In this document: positions 7,215-14,527 of the stretch, in pieces
Layout: the number at the start of each line of letters is the position of its first letter
Numbering within the stretch: the stretch's first letter is position 1
From: Comamonas antarctica
GTDB lineage: Bacteria > Pseudomonadota > Gammaproteobacteria > Burkholderiales > Burkholderiaceae_C
NCBI RefSeq assembly: GCF_013363755.1
Contig: NZ_CP054840.1
Location: 1,130,001-1,194,000, forward strand
DNA: 64,000 nucleotides
Direction of reading: 5' to 3'
The notes under the pieces: model-generated
What the model saw: the letters and a program-made list of their open reading frames with translations, nothing else
What the model was told of the DNA's origin: nothing
Database searches by the model: none
Program-made: the position numbers and the translations under genes

Positions 7215-7925
7215 TTAGTCGGCTGGTGGCGGATTGCCGCCGAACAGGTCGCCGGTCAACGGCTTTGTGAACACCGGGCAGTGTTGCGACTGCTGCGCGT
7301 AGTCCATCTGCGCGCGCACAAGGTCACGGCGCACATGGGTGGATAGCGGCAGGTGAATCGATGGATCGGGGGTGGCGCTGGGGGAAAGCGTGCGGACGAT
7401 CTCGGTGTGCGCCACGAAGGTGTGGCCGCATTCGGGGTTGTTGCAGCAATAGGTCACCTCGCGGGTGAGCTTGGTGATTCGGCGGCTGCTGCGGATCAAG
7501 CTGGGCGTGTCGCAGTGAGGGCATTCCAGACGCGTGCGTTCGTTGGGCAACTCTGGAGCGTGCGAAGGCCTGTCTTCCTGTGCAGGCGTGGTGATTGACT
7601 CGGTACGTGCCACAAACGCATGGCCGCAATCCTTGTTCGTGCAGCAGTAGCTCGCTTCTGGTGAGAACTTCTCGTCCGTGATGCGGCGGATACGAAACAC
7701 ACTGACGGCACCGCAATGTGGGCATTCCAGATCACCGCGATCGCTAAACAATGCCTCAGATTTCGCAGGTGCAGGTTTGTAACAACCGTGTGCGCTTGTG
7801 CCGACAGCTTTGGGAGACTGGTTGCTGATGCTGATTCTGCGCACGCCTACACCCATGGCCGCCTGGGCGAAGCCATGATGTGCCTGTAGTGCTTGGTTGC
7901 TATCGGTGGTGAATGGGCTGCTCAT
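7215..7925 (-). CDS. Two-domain Ogr/Delta-type zinc-finger late activator
   Basis: A 236-residue protein with two copies of the Ogr zinc domain. Copy one has C68, C71, C94/C95 and C100; copy two has C135, C138, C160/C161 and C166. Both show ECPHC at the start and CGH-F at the end, matching the CxxC-X22-CxxxxC pattern of P2 Ogr. P4 Delta is likewise a fused pair. Such proteins bind upstream of late promoters and recruit host RNA polymerase, so this is the probable activator of the late genes here. P2 keeps ogr beside D; here it is in the early operon. The first 60 residues are an unusual polar extension. No clear ribosome site precedes the ATG. Confidence 0.85.
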   Translation of the reverse strand: MSSPFTTDSNQALQAHHGFAQAAMGVGVRRISISNQSPKAVGTSAHGCYKPAPAKSEALFSDRGDLECPHCGAVSVFRIRRITDEKFSPEASYCCTNKDCGHAFVARTESITTPAQEDRPSHAPELPNERTRLECPHCDTPSLIRSSRRITKLTREVTYCCNNPECGHTFVAHTEIVRTLSPSATPDPSIHLPLSTHVRRDLVRAQMDYAQQSQHCPVFTKPLTGDLFGGNPPPAD

Positions 7926-7937
7926 GGTGGAGGCGGC

Positions 7938-8189
7938 TCAGTTGGCTGTGCCGGTGGTCGTTGTGGTGGCGGCCACCGGCATGCTCAACCGGCCGGCATC
8001 GCGGTAGGCCTGCATGCCCATTAGGTAGACGATGCGCGCGAAGTTGCTTGACGAACGCCCCTCAGCCGCAGCGCACGCGTGCGCGTAGGCCAGCTCTTCC
8101 TTCGGCAAACGCAGGGCGATGGGCTTGTCGTTTACCAAGCCGTCCAGCGTGCCGGAGCGGTGGCGGGTGAGGTGCGCGGTGGTGGTCAT
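7938..8189 (-). CDS. Ribbon-helix-helix-like regulator, first early gene
   Basis: An 83-residue protein whose centre (KPIALRLPKEELAYAHACA, then EGRSSSNFARIVYLMGMQAY) follows the ribbon-helix-helix pattern: a beta strand with alternating residues, a helix, a GRS turn and a second helix. It starts the minus-strand early operon, face to face with the repressor gene, the place of Cox/Apl/Cro in other P2-like phages. It is therefore a candidate for the lytic-side repressor or excisionase, which is an inference. No Shine-Dalgarno sequence precedes the ATG, so leaderless translation is possible. Confidence 0.65.
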   Translation of the reverse strand: MTTTAHLTRHRSGTLDGLVNDKPIALRLPKEELAYAHACAAAEGRSSSNFARIVYLMGMQAYRDAGRLSMPVAATTTTTGTAN

Positions 8190-8207
8190 GTACTATTGAG
8201 AACTGGG

Positions 8208-8278
8208 TGTTACAACGTAAACGGATCATTGCTGGAAATTTCCAGCATGTCAATAGATGACCGCTGGAAATTTACAAC
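8208..8278. promoter_or_regulatory. Divergent immunity operator region
   Basis: Between the RHH gene and the repressor lies a perfect 16-base palindrome, GCTGGAAATTTCCAGC (8231-8246). A second copy, GCTGGAAATTTACAAC at 8263-8278, keeps the left half and has a degenerate right half. A related element, GTTACAACGTAAAC, is at about 8208-8221. The two GCTGGAAATTT sites start 32 bases apart, about three helical turns, consistent with cooperative binding by the XRE repressor. The second overlaps the first codons of the repressor gene, suggesting autoregulation. Confidence 0.7.
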
Positions 8279-8592
8279 AAATGGGCGAGCGTCTGAGGGA
8301 GGAGCGCATGCGCCTCGCCTTTTCGCAGCTGGCTTTTTCCGATGCTTGCGGGGTGAACCGCGGGACTCTGGCCACCTGGGAGAAAGGAGAGCAGTCCCCC
8401 AATGCTGCGGTCTTGGCTGTAATGGCGCGGGCTGGTGTGGACCTGCTGTACGTCGTCACGGGCGCCCGCTCAGCCGAGTCTTCCAGCACGCTGGCACCGG
8501 CCGAGCGTGAGTTGCTGCAGGCGTGGCGCGATGGCTCCGCTAAGGGCAAGGCTGCGCTGCAAGCTGTTGCCGCATTGGTCAAAGACGATTGA
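8257..8592 (+). CDS. XRE-family phage repressor (immunity protein)
   Basis: A 111-residue helix-turn-helix protein that should maintain lysogeny. The XRE domain (about residues 9-70) contains GERLREERMRLAFSQLAFS, then CGVNRGTLATWEKGEQSPN as recognition helix and loop. The tail (residues 75-111) is helical and may dimerise. There is no LexA-type Ser-Lys peptidase domain, so SOS induction cannot act by self-cleavage; an antirepressor would be needed. Two ATGs are possible, 8257 and 8281; neither has a ribosome site and the second operator copy lies between them, so the shorter 103-residue form is a fair alternative. Confidence 0.85.
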   Translation: MTAGNLQQMGERLREERMRLAFSQLAFSDACGVNRGTLATWEKGEQSPNAAVLAVMARAGVDLLYVVTGARSAESSSTLAPAERELLQAWRDGSAKGKAALQAVAALVKDD

Positions 8593-8666
8593 TGCGAATC
8601 GTTTGACTCTGGCAAAGAAAATAATTTTCTATAGCGCCCAAAGGCGCATTTCAGGAGGGAGTGGTA

Positions 8667-9155
8667 ATGAAAAAATTGCTCAAGTGGATTGCTTTTGGCT
8701 TTCTCGGTTTACTGGTGCTGGGTTTCGTGATTGAGTCGACCAAGTCTCCAGAGCAGAAAGCTGCCGATCAGGCTAATGCTCAGCAGCGAGAGGCCGATGA
8801 AGCTCAGGCTAGAGCATTACAGGCTAAGCAGGAAGCCGACAGTTTGCCCACCGTCACGGCAACTGAAATGGTCAAAGCTTATGAGGCCAATACCATCGCG
8901 GCCGATCAGCAATTCAAGGGCAAGAAATTCAAAGTCACCGGAACAATTGGCGACATCAACACAGACATTATGGGCAACCCATATCTCGTTTTGCGCGCGA
9001 GTGGCAACCCTTTTAATCAACCACAATTCAGTTTCGACAAAGGTGCCAGCGCGCAACTGGCCAATGTGACCAAGGGCAGCAAAATCACGTTAATTTGCAC
9101 TGGCAAGGGCGATGTTGCCAAGACACCAATGTCTGGCAGCTGTTCGATAATTTAA
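8667..9155 (+). CDS. Membrane-anchored OB-fold (tRNA_anti-like) protein, probable moron
   Basis: A 162-residue protein with an N-terminal hydrophobic segment (residues 6-22, WIAFGFLGLLVLGFVI), a charged coiled-coil linker rich in Gln, Ala and Glu (28-58), and a C-terminal OB-like domain (EMVKAYEANTIAADQQFKGK, FKVTGTIGDINTDIMG, then SKITLICTGKGDV). The last part resembles the tRNA_anti-like family. The ATG at 8667 has GGAGG eight bases upstream; a GTG six bases earlier is less likely. It lies between the repressor and gene D, in DNA of visibly lower GC, on the lysogenic strand: a typical site for a gene expressed from the prophage. Function unknown; superinfection exclusion is possible. Confidence 0.65.
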   Translation: MKKLLKWIAFGFLGLLVLGFVIESTKSPEQKAADQANAQQREADEAQARALQAKQEADSLPTVTATEMVKAYEANTIAADQQFKGKKFKVTGTIGDINTDIMGNPYLVLRASGNPFNQPQFSFDKGASAQLANVTKGSKITLICTGKGDVAKTPMSGSCSII

Positions 9156-9175
9156 TTTCAGATCGATGTATGAGG

Positions 9176-9211
9176 CACCCCAGTCCATCTAGCGTATACG
9201 TGGGCCTGGGG
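9176..9211. terminator. Possible bidirectional terminator between moron and gene D
   Basis: The arms ACCCCAG and CTGGGGC flank a loop of about 20 bases between two convergent genes. There is no strong T-run, so the call is weak and rests mostly on position. Confidence 0.25.
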
Positions 9212-9214
9212 CTT

Positions 9215-10366
9215 CTAATCCTCGCTGGCTTCATCCCCACCATCCACCCCCTCGGCCTGCAGCGTCTCCAGCGTGATCTGGCTGGTATAGCCGCTGCTAC
9301 TCAGTGAATGCCGCACGGCCGTGATGATCCACGCTGTCTTGTCGATCTGGGGCTTGTAGCCGCTGACAACCACCGGCCGCTGTGGCATCAGGTCGGCGCG
9401 GCCGTAGGCAAGGGCGATGTCGAAAGAGTAGATCCCGCGTTGGATGCGCAGCCATTCGGCACGCGCGGCGGCCAGCGCGTCGGCCTCGCTGGCAAAGGTC
9501 TGGCGCAGGGTCTTCGCTCGGCCGCTGATGCCCGCAATCACGCTGGAACGGGTTCCCTTTTTGACGTTGTTGTAGAACGCCTTGACGCCGCTGTAGGCAT
9601 CCCGGTCTGACCTGGCCCAGCGGTGCTGGTCGCCATCGCTGCGCACGATGCTGGCGGTGGGCAGTTCCTTGCCGCTCGGCGTGCGCGTCTTGCGCGCCTG
9701 GCTGAAAAGCAGCGTGCCGGCCTTGATGTTGCACAGGCAGTCGAACTGCCGGCCCAGGCGGCGCAGAAATGACGCATCGGATTCATGCGCTTGATCGGCG
9801 TGCGTGACCTTGCGCCCAGCGATTTCCTTGTCGATGCTGACCTTGAGCTTATTCTGCGCGGCGATGCTGCGGACGATGGTGCCCAGGGTGGTCTTGTGCC
9901 AGCTGCGATCCTTCACCGTGCGCAGCTCATCGAGCAGGTTGGCGGCCCGCGCGCGCAGGGTGATGGTGTCGGGGCTGCCGCTGTATTCGACGGCCTGGAT
10001 GCTGTAGCTGCCCTTATCGATCAGGCCCAATGGGAAGTCCCCCGTTTCGGCCTGGGTGGCTGCCTGAAATGGCCCGGTGGAAGGGCTGACGGCCCAACCA
10101 ATGGCCACCGTGAGCGGGTCACCGGTTTCTGGCAGTTCCACGGCGCCGTCATGGTCGCTGATGACGATTTCCACTTCGTCGGCCTCGCCGTCGCGGTTGT
10201 CCGTGATGGTCAGGCTGACCAGGCGCGGGTTAAGCCGCGCGGATATGTCCTGGCCTTTGACGTTGATCTGCCAGATGGGCCGCAGGTGGCTCAATGTGCG
10301 CCCACGCCGGCGGCCGGTGGTGCTGGCCTTGGGCAGGGTGGCGTCGATGTCGGAAACGTCGCTCAT
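9215..10366 (-). CDS. D: Late control / tail protein gpD
   Basis: A 383-residue P2 gpD homologue, the hub protein of the tail spike complex in P2-type contractile tails. It shows the conserved early part (PIWQINVKGQDISARLNPRL, then DEVEIVISDHDG), the middle HADQAHESDASFLRRLG motif common to gpD and VgrG hubs, and the C-terminal YTSQITLETL. The start at 10364-10366 (MSDVSDIDATLPK) has GGAGT upstream and avoids a 38-residue extension through gene U. It is the last of the U-D tail genes, and convergent with the moron. Confidence 0.92.
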   Translation of the reverse strand: MSDVSDIDATLPKASTTGRRRGRTLSHLRPIWQINVKGQDISARLNPRLVSLTITDNRDGEADEVEIVISDHDGAVELPETGDPLTVAIGWAVSPSTGPFQAATQAETGDFPLGLIDKGSYSIQAVEYSGSPDTITLRARAANLLDELRTVKDRSWHKTTLGTIVRSIAAQNKLKVSIDKEIAGRKVTHADQAHESDASFLRRLGRQFDCLCNIKAGTLLFSQARKTRTPSGKELPTASIVRSDGDQHRWARSDRDAYSGVKAFYNNVKKGTRSSVIAGISGRAKTLRQTFASEADALAAARAEWLRIQRGIYSFDIALAYGRADLMPQRPVVVSGYKPQIDKTAWIITAVRHSLSSSGYTSQITLETLQAEGVDGGDEASED

Positions 10367-10376
10367 GGTGACTCCA

Positions 10377-10847
10377 TCAGGTGATGCTGATTCCCTCGTA
10401 TCCCGCCAACTCCCCCATGGAGTTGTATTCGCTGGATTCATCGGAATCGTCGGAATCGGCTTCGCTGTCGTCTTCGTCAACGCGGCGCAGGTTCAGGCTG
10501 AATTCCACTTTGCGCGGCGTGCCGTCCACGAAAAACAGGGTTTTCGTTTCCTCCAGCTCGGTGATGACGAAAGCGCCGTAGACGGTGCCGCTTCCCTCGA
10601 CCAGTGCCCAGGCATGGCCGGTGTTGGCCATGCGGCGCAGTTCGTCCAGGCTGGCAACATCGCCGGCGAATTCTGGGACGATGCTGCCGCGCAGGCTGAT
10701 GGTGTCCTCGCCCGCGCCCATGAACTGCGAAGCGTCGCGCGCGCCGGCGCGGGCCTGGGTGGGGTGCTTCCAGGAAGTGCGCCGTTGCAGGTCCTGATAG
10801 GACGCGGTGTCGAGGCCGAAGACAAAAAGGCCGAGGCAAAGCTGCAT
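10377..10847 (-). CDS. U: Tail protein gpU
   Basis: A 156-residue homologue of P2 gpU, needed for tail assembly and thought to act at the tail terminus or baseplate end. The N-terminal pattern (LGLFVFGLDTASYQDLQRRT, then ASQFMGAGEDTISLRGSI) is characteristic. The C-terminal 35 residues are very acidic (a DDSEADSDDSDESSE stretch), which looks like an extra tail compared with P2. It starts two bases after the T stop. Confidence 0.9.
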   Translation of the reverse strand: MQLCLGLFVFGLDTASYQDLQRRTSWKHPTQARAGARDASQFMGAGEDTISLRGSIVPEFAGDVASLDELRRMANTGHAWALVEGSGTVYGAFVITELEETKTLFFVDGTPRKVEFSLNLRRVDEDDSEADSDDSDESSEYNSMGELAGYEGISIT

Positions 10848-10849
10848 GG

Positions 10850-13783
10850 TCAGTTGTTCCAGTCGTAGAAGGCAGATTGCGCGCGTGCCGCTTTGGCGCG
10901 CTCGCGGCGTTCGAGTTCGGCGGTCACCATGCGGGCAATGGCCTGTTCATCCATCCCGGGCGCGGCGTGGATCTGCAGCGTGATGGTGTCGCCTTGGATT
11001 ATGGGTGCCGGGCGGGGCGACGAATTTGCGGCCAGTGGGGGGCGCCTGTCGATACGGAAGGCATCCGGTTGGCCTGGCTGTATTGCGTCCGCCTGGGGTG
11101 CCATGGCCGACACGGCGGGCAGAGCTGGAAAAGCAGGCAATCCAGGTACCGCCGGCATGGCGAGTACTGCCGCTGGCAGCGAAACCGCAGCAGCGGCCGC
11201 CATCGCCGCGGCTGACTTGCGCACCATATCGGAAGTGCTGCCAATGCCAAGCGCCGCGCCTTCGCCGACGTTGACGCCCGCCGCCATAAATACGCGGCTT
11301 GGCGAGTGGATCCCCAGCTTCTCCTTGAACCATCCGATTGCGGAGTCGGCAGCGCCGCCAATGGCTTCGCGTACCGCGCCGAGTCGGCTGGTGATGCCGT
11401 TGGCCAGCCCTTGCAGGATGTTGGAGCCGAACTCGGTGAAGCGCGCGGGCAACTCGAACCCCAGATAGGCCATCGCCGCCGCAAATGCTTGGTGTAACAG
11501 GGCAGCGGGGGACCAGTTGACGATAGCCGCACCGATGGAAAGAAGCGCCCCGGAAACCATCCCGCGCAGCCGTTGCCAGATGCCGGTGGCACCGGCCAGC
11601 AGTTGCGCCCAGGCGTTGACGAGCGTGGCGGTGATGGACTGCCAGGCGCTGCCGATGGTCGATGCGATCGTCTGCCACATGCTGCTGAAAAACTGTGTTA
11701 TCGGCTCCCAGTTCTTGTAGATGAAATAGGCAGCGGTACCCATTGCGGCCGCCGCAATGATGAACCAGCCAAGCGGCGTGGTCAGCATGGCCAGCCCCAG
11801 GCGCATGAACACAATGGTCAGCCCTCGCAGAGCCGCAATAATGCCTGGCAGCTTGACGCCCAGCATCCCAAAAGCAAAACGGACCAGCATCACCTTGCCC
11901 ACGAAAAGGGCCAAAGGAACAAGCAACAGGCCGAGTCCTGCCGTCAATGTCGCCAAGGCAGCCACGGTGCGAACAATGGCGGCGGTGATACCTGGATGTT
12001 CCTTGACCCAGGCACCTATGCTGCTGGTGATTTCGCCGATCCAGTTAATGATGCCCTTGGCGTCGCCCTGGACCGTTTCACCAATGCTGGCCATCACGTT
12101 GGTGAAGCCACCTTGCGCCGCTTCCATCACGTTGGACAGTGTGCCGAGTTGCGATTCGACGCGCTGCTGCAGGCTGGCCTGGGCATCCATCTTGGCCGTG
12201 GTTTCCTTGTAGCCGTCGAAGCCTTTGGCCATGAAGTTGCGCAGCACCTGCATGTTTTGCGCATCAGTGCCGAACAGCTCGGACAGCACCGCTGTTTTCA
12301 GAATGTCGTTGTCGCCCAGCGCCTTCAGCTTGTCCAGCTGCTTGAACAGGTTCTCGATGCCGGCGAACTTCCCCTTCTTGTCGGCGAAGTTCAGCTTGAT
12401 GCCTTTGCCGCTCAACATCGCATTGGTCTTTTGCAGCTTCTTGCCGTTCAGACCCGCAGCAAAAATCTTGTCGATGGCATTGCCCGCGCTGGCCCCGTCG
12501 GTCATGCCGGCCTGATTCATCATCACCAGCAGGGGGGACAGGTCCTTGTATGCGTCGACCCCTTTCTTGCGCAGAAGGCTCATGGCGCCGGCCATCTTGG
12601 TGATGCCGGACAGCTGATAGTTCTGATCGGCGCCGAGGTAGGCGTTCTTTTGCAGCATGTCCATCAGGCCCAGCATCTCGCCCTCGGTGGCCTGCGTGGC
12701 GTCCTGAATCTTGGCGGCAAAGGCAGCAGCCTCAACCACCGGCATCTCCAGCTGCACGCCCAGCAGCGCCGCTGCCTCGCCGGTGCCGCCAAGAATGGCC
12801 TGCGCGGAAATGCCTTCCTTGCGCAGCACCGTCATCATGTTCACGAAGTCGGCCGTGGTGCCCGGGAGGCGGTCGCCGAGGCGCTTGGCCAACGCATCGA
12901 TCTGCGCGAATTCGGCCGAGACGCTGCCGTCAGCCTGCATCATGCTGGCGCGCAGCTGGGTGGATGCGTTCTCCTGTTCAGCATAGGTGCCCAATGTCGC
13001 CTTCACGGGCCGCGCCATGGTGCGACCGGCGGCAACCATGCCCACGCCCGTCGCGGCCATCATCCCGGTGTGCTTCATTGCCTTACCGTGCTGTTCCTTG
13101 AGCGCGGCAACGCGATCCTGCTGCGCCTTCAGTGTGGCCAGCGCCTGCTTTTGACGGTTCACCGCCGCAGTCGCCGTGTCGATCTGGGTTTTCAGGCTGC
13201 GCGACTTGGCGCCCAGGCGGTCGGTGCCCATGCCAGCGTCCTGCAGCCGCCGCTCGTAGCCTTGCAGGCGTTCCTGTCCGGCGGTGATCTTTCCGGTCAG
13301 CTGCCCGATATCGCCCTGCGTGTTCTTGATCTGCGAGCGGTATTTGCTGATGGATGCGTTAGAGCGTTCGTAGGCGCTTTGGCTGCTCAACAGCCGAATG
13401 CGGGCCATCTCCAGCTGGCGCGAAAACTCCGGTGTGGCGGTGGCGCCATCCTCTAATGATCGGGTCAGCTGCGCATGGGATTCTCGGGCTGTCTTGAGGC
13501 TGGCCGTGATCTGGCGATGTCGTTCGCGCTGATCTTGGAGCCCTGCGTTATGGGCACCCAGCTTTCCCTGCAGCTCCTGCAGGTCGCGTTGCTGGCCGCG
13601 CAGCTGGATGCGCGTGTTGCGCAGGCCGTTGACGTCCTGCTGCACCTTTTCCAAGTCGCGCAGTTGGTCGCGTGTGGACTTGAGGGCCTGGGCGGCTTCC
13701 TGGCTGCCGCCGCGGATTCGTTTGAGTGGTTCAAGGACTTTCTCGCGCAGGTCCAGAACCAACTGCATGCGCGCATCAGCCAT
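10850..13783 (-). CDS. T: Tail tape measure protein gpT
   Basis: A 977-residue tape measure protein that sets tail length. Residues 1-250 are a long coiled coil (many Gln, Arg and Leu heptads). The TP901-type tape domain follows (GTYAEQENASTQLRASMMQ, LPGTTADFVNMMTVLRKEG, later SELFGTDAQNMQVLRNF). Hydrophobic segments lie between about residues 600 and 720 (IVRTVAALATLTAGLGLLLV, WFIIAAAAMGTAAYFIYKNW). The C-terminal HSPSRVFMAAGVN box is typical of the family. Length is close to P2 gpT (815) but somewhat longer, predicting a slightly longer tail. Confidence 0.93.
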   Translation of the reverse strand: MADARMQLVLDLREKVLEPLKRIRGGSQEAAQALKSTRDQLRDLEKVQQDVNGLRNTRIQLRGQQRDLQELQGKLGAHNAGLQDQRERHRQITASLKTARESHAQLTRSLEDGATATPEFSRQLEMARIRLLSSQSAYERSNASISKYRSQIKNTQGDIGQLTGKITAGQERLQGYERRLQDAGMGTDRLGAKSRSLKTQIDTATAAVNRQKQALATLKAQQDRVAALKEQHGKAMKHTGMMAATGVGMVAAGRTMARPVKATLGTYAEQENASTQLRASMMQADGSVSAEFAQIDALAKRLGDRLPGTTADFVNMMTVLRKEGISAQAILGGTGEAAALLGVQLEMPVVEAAAFAAKIQDATQATEGEMLGLMDMLQKNAYLGADQNYQLSGITKMAGAMSLLRKKGVDAYKDLSPLLVMMNQAGMTDGASAGNAIDKIFAAGLNGKKLQKTNAMLSGKGIKLNFADKKGKFAGIENLFKQLDKLKALGDNDILKTAVLSELFGTDAQNMQVLRNFMAKGFDGYKETTAKMDAQASLQQRVESQLGTLSNVMEAAQGGFTNVMASIGETVQGDAKGIINWIGEITSSIGAWVKEHPGITAAIVRTVAALATLTAGLGLLLVPLALFVGKVMLVRFAFGMLGVKLPGIIAALRGLTIVFMRLGLAMLTTPLGWFIIAAAAMGTAAYFIYKNWEPITQFFSSMWQTIASTIGSAWQSITATLVNAWAQLLAGATGIWQRLRGMVSGALLSIGAAIVNWSPAALLHQAFAAAMAYLGFELPARFTEFGSNILQGLANGITSRLGAVREAIGGAADSAIGWFKEKLGIHSPSRVFMAAGVNVGEGAALGIGSTSDMVRKSAAAMAAAAAVSLPAAVLAMPAVPGLPAFPALPAVSAMAPQADAIQPGQPDAFRIDRRPPLAANSSPRPAPIIQGDTITLQIHAAPGMDEQAIARMVTAELERRERAKAARAQSAFYDWNN

Positions 13784-13825
13784 GGGCGCCCCCGTTCAAA
13801 CGGTGAGCGCGCAGGGCGGCGGGCG

Positions 13826-13993
13826 TCAGCGGTCGGGCGCGTCCAGTAGCCGCTGGATCTCGTCGGCGCGGGCCGCATTGTCCTTGGCGCTTGTGCTGGC
13901 CCACCAGCCGGAAGCCGCCATCAGCGGCGCCAGGGCGAAGCCCAGCAGGGCAATTGCTGCCAGGACTGCGAGGACGACGATCAGGAATGTCAT
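13826..13993 (-). CDS. Small membrane protein between E' and T (55 aa)
   Basis: A 55-residue protein with one strong membrane segment: MTFLIVVLAVLAAIALLG at residues 1-18 continuing to about 26, then a polar helix (AKDNAARADEIQRLLDAP). It lies between the E' gene and T, overlapping neither. A different frame here gives a Pro/Arg-rich 74-residue open frame with shadow-like composition, which I reject. P2 has no gene at this position. Function unknown; a holin-like or envelope role is only a guess. Confidence 0.5.
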   Translation of the reverse strand: MTFLIVVLAVLAAIALLGFALAPLMAASGWWASTSAKDNAARADEIQRLLDAPDR

Positions 13994-14004
13994 GGGTCAT
14001 GATG

Positions 14005-14124
14005 CTACACGCTTTGCGTCTGGGCCCGCACGCGGGCGCGTTCTCTCCATTCCATAAGCTCCGCGATGGCCATGTCGTGCATGTCCACCGGGCGCCAGTG
14101 GAAGACCATGGCCAGGTCGGCCAT
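14005..14124 (-). CDS. E': GpE-family small tail protein (E'), frameshift partner
   Basis: A 39-residue reading frame, MADLAMVFHWRPVDMHDMAI onward, ending WRERARVRAQTQSV. It has the FHW and EL-EWRERA pattern of the short GpE tail family. An AGAGGAAG site precedes the ATG, so it might also be made alone, but the frame is open upstream back to a slippery site in gene E, so it is mainly expected as the C-terminal half of an E-E' fusion, as in P2 and lambda G/GT. The product is a tail assembly chaperone acting with the tape measure. Confidence 0.8.
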   Translation of the reverse strand: MADLAMVFHWRPVDMHDMAIAELMEWRERARVRAQTQSV

Positions 14125-14132
14125 GGCTTCCT

Positions 14133-14447
14133 CTATGCAGTCTGGTATTCCTCGCGGATGCTCTTGCGCACGAAAAAACTGGCCACCCGCACGCCCAGCT
14201 CGGTGAGGTCGGCAGGGTCCAGCGCCGCGACGTCCTGGGTGGTCAGCGTTGGCGTGGTGATGCGTGGCATCAGCATCTGGAGCGCAACCACATCGAGGTT
14301 GAGCAGTTCGGTCAGCTTGATGCCACGCAGTTCGCCCGAACGCGGCTTGCGCAGGGTCACGGTTTCAATGAATTGCTCGCCGCGCTTCAGGGGCTGGTCC
14401 AGCTTCACGGTGTTTTCGTCGCTGGCGGTGGTCTGGTTTTCGTTCAT
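14133..14447 (-). CDS. E: Tail assembly chaperone gpE
   Basis: A 104-residue tail assembly protein. Typical elements are EQFIETVTLRKPRSGELRG and LNLDVVALQMLMPRITTP, then LTTQDVAALDPADL. It begins MNENQTTASDENTVKLDQ. Near its end the codons AGT TTT TTC form a slippery heptamer for -1 frameshifting into E', giving a predicted fusion of about 147 residues. It lies between FII and E'/T as in P2. Confidence 0.88.
   Translation of the reverse strand: MNENQTTASDENTVKLDQPLKRGEQFIETVTLRKPRSGELRGIKLTELLNLDVVALQMLMPRITTPTLTTQDVAALDPADLTELGVRVASFFVRKSIREEYQTA
14172..14178 (-). other. Programmed -1 frameshift site T TTT TTC in gene E
   Basis: In the zero frame of E the codons read AGT TTT TTC GTG, which is a canonical X XXY YYZ heptamer. 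After a -1 slip the frame continues CGT GCG CAA and stays open, without a stop, straight into the E' sequence and its stop at 14005-14007. P2 uses a T TTT TTG site for the same E-E' fusion. The site is near codons 91-92 of E. Confidence 0.8.
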
Positions 14448-14527
14448 GTCGGTTCTCGGTGGATGTGGCTTGAAGGCCGGGCCCTGCGGCCCGCCCTGGT
14501 GGATCGATGGTGGTGGAGCGGGCAGGC

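Noticed and set aside
11573..13456. Plus-strand open frame opposite the tape measure gene
   Set aside because: It is antisense to gpT and has no recognisable domain.
13776..14000. 74-codon minus frame overlapping the E'/T gap
   Set aside because: It is Pro/Arg-rich and lies out of frame with the better 55-residue membrane protein.
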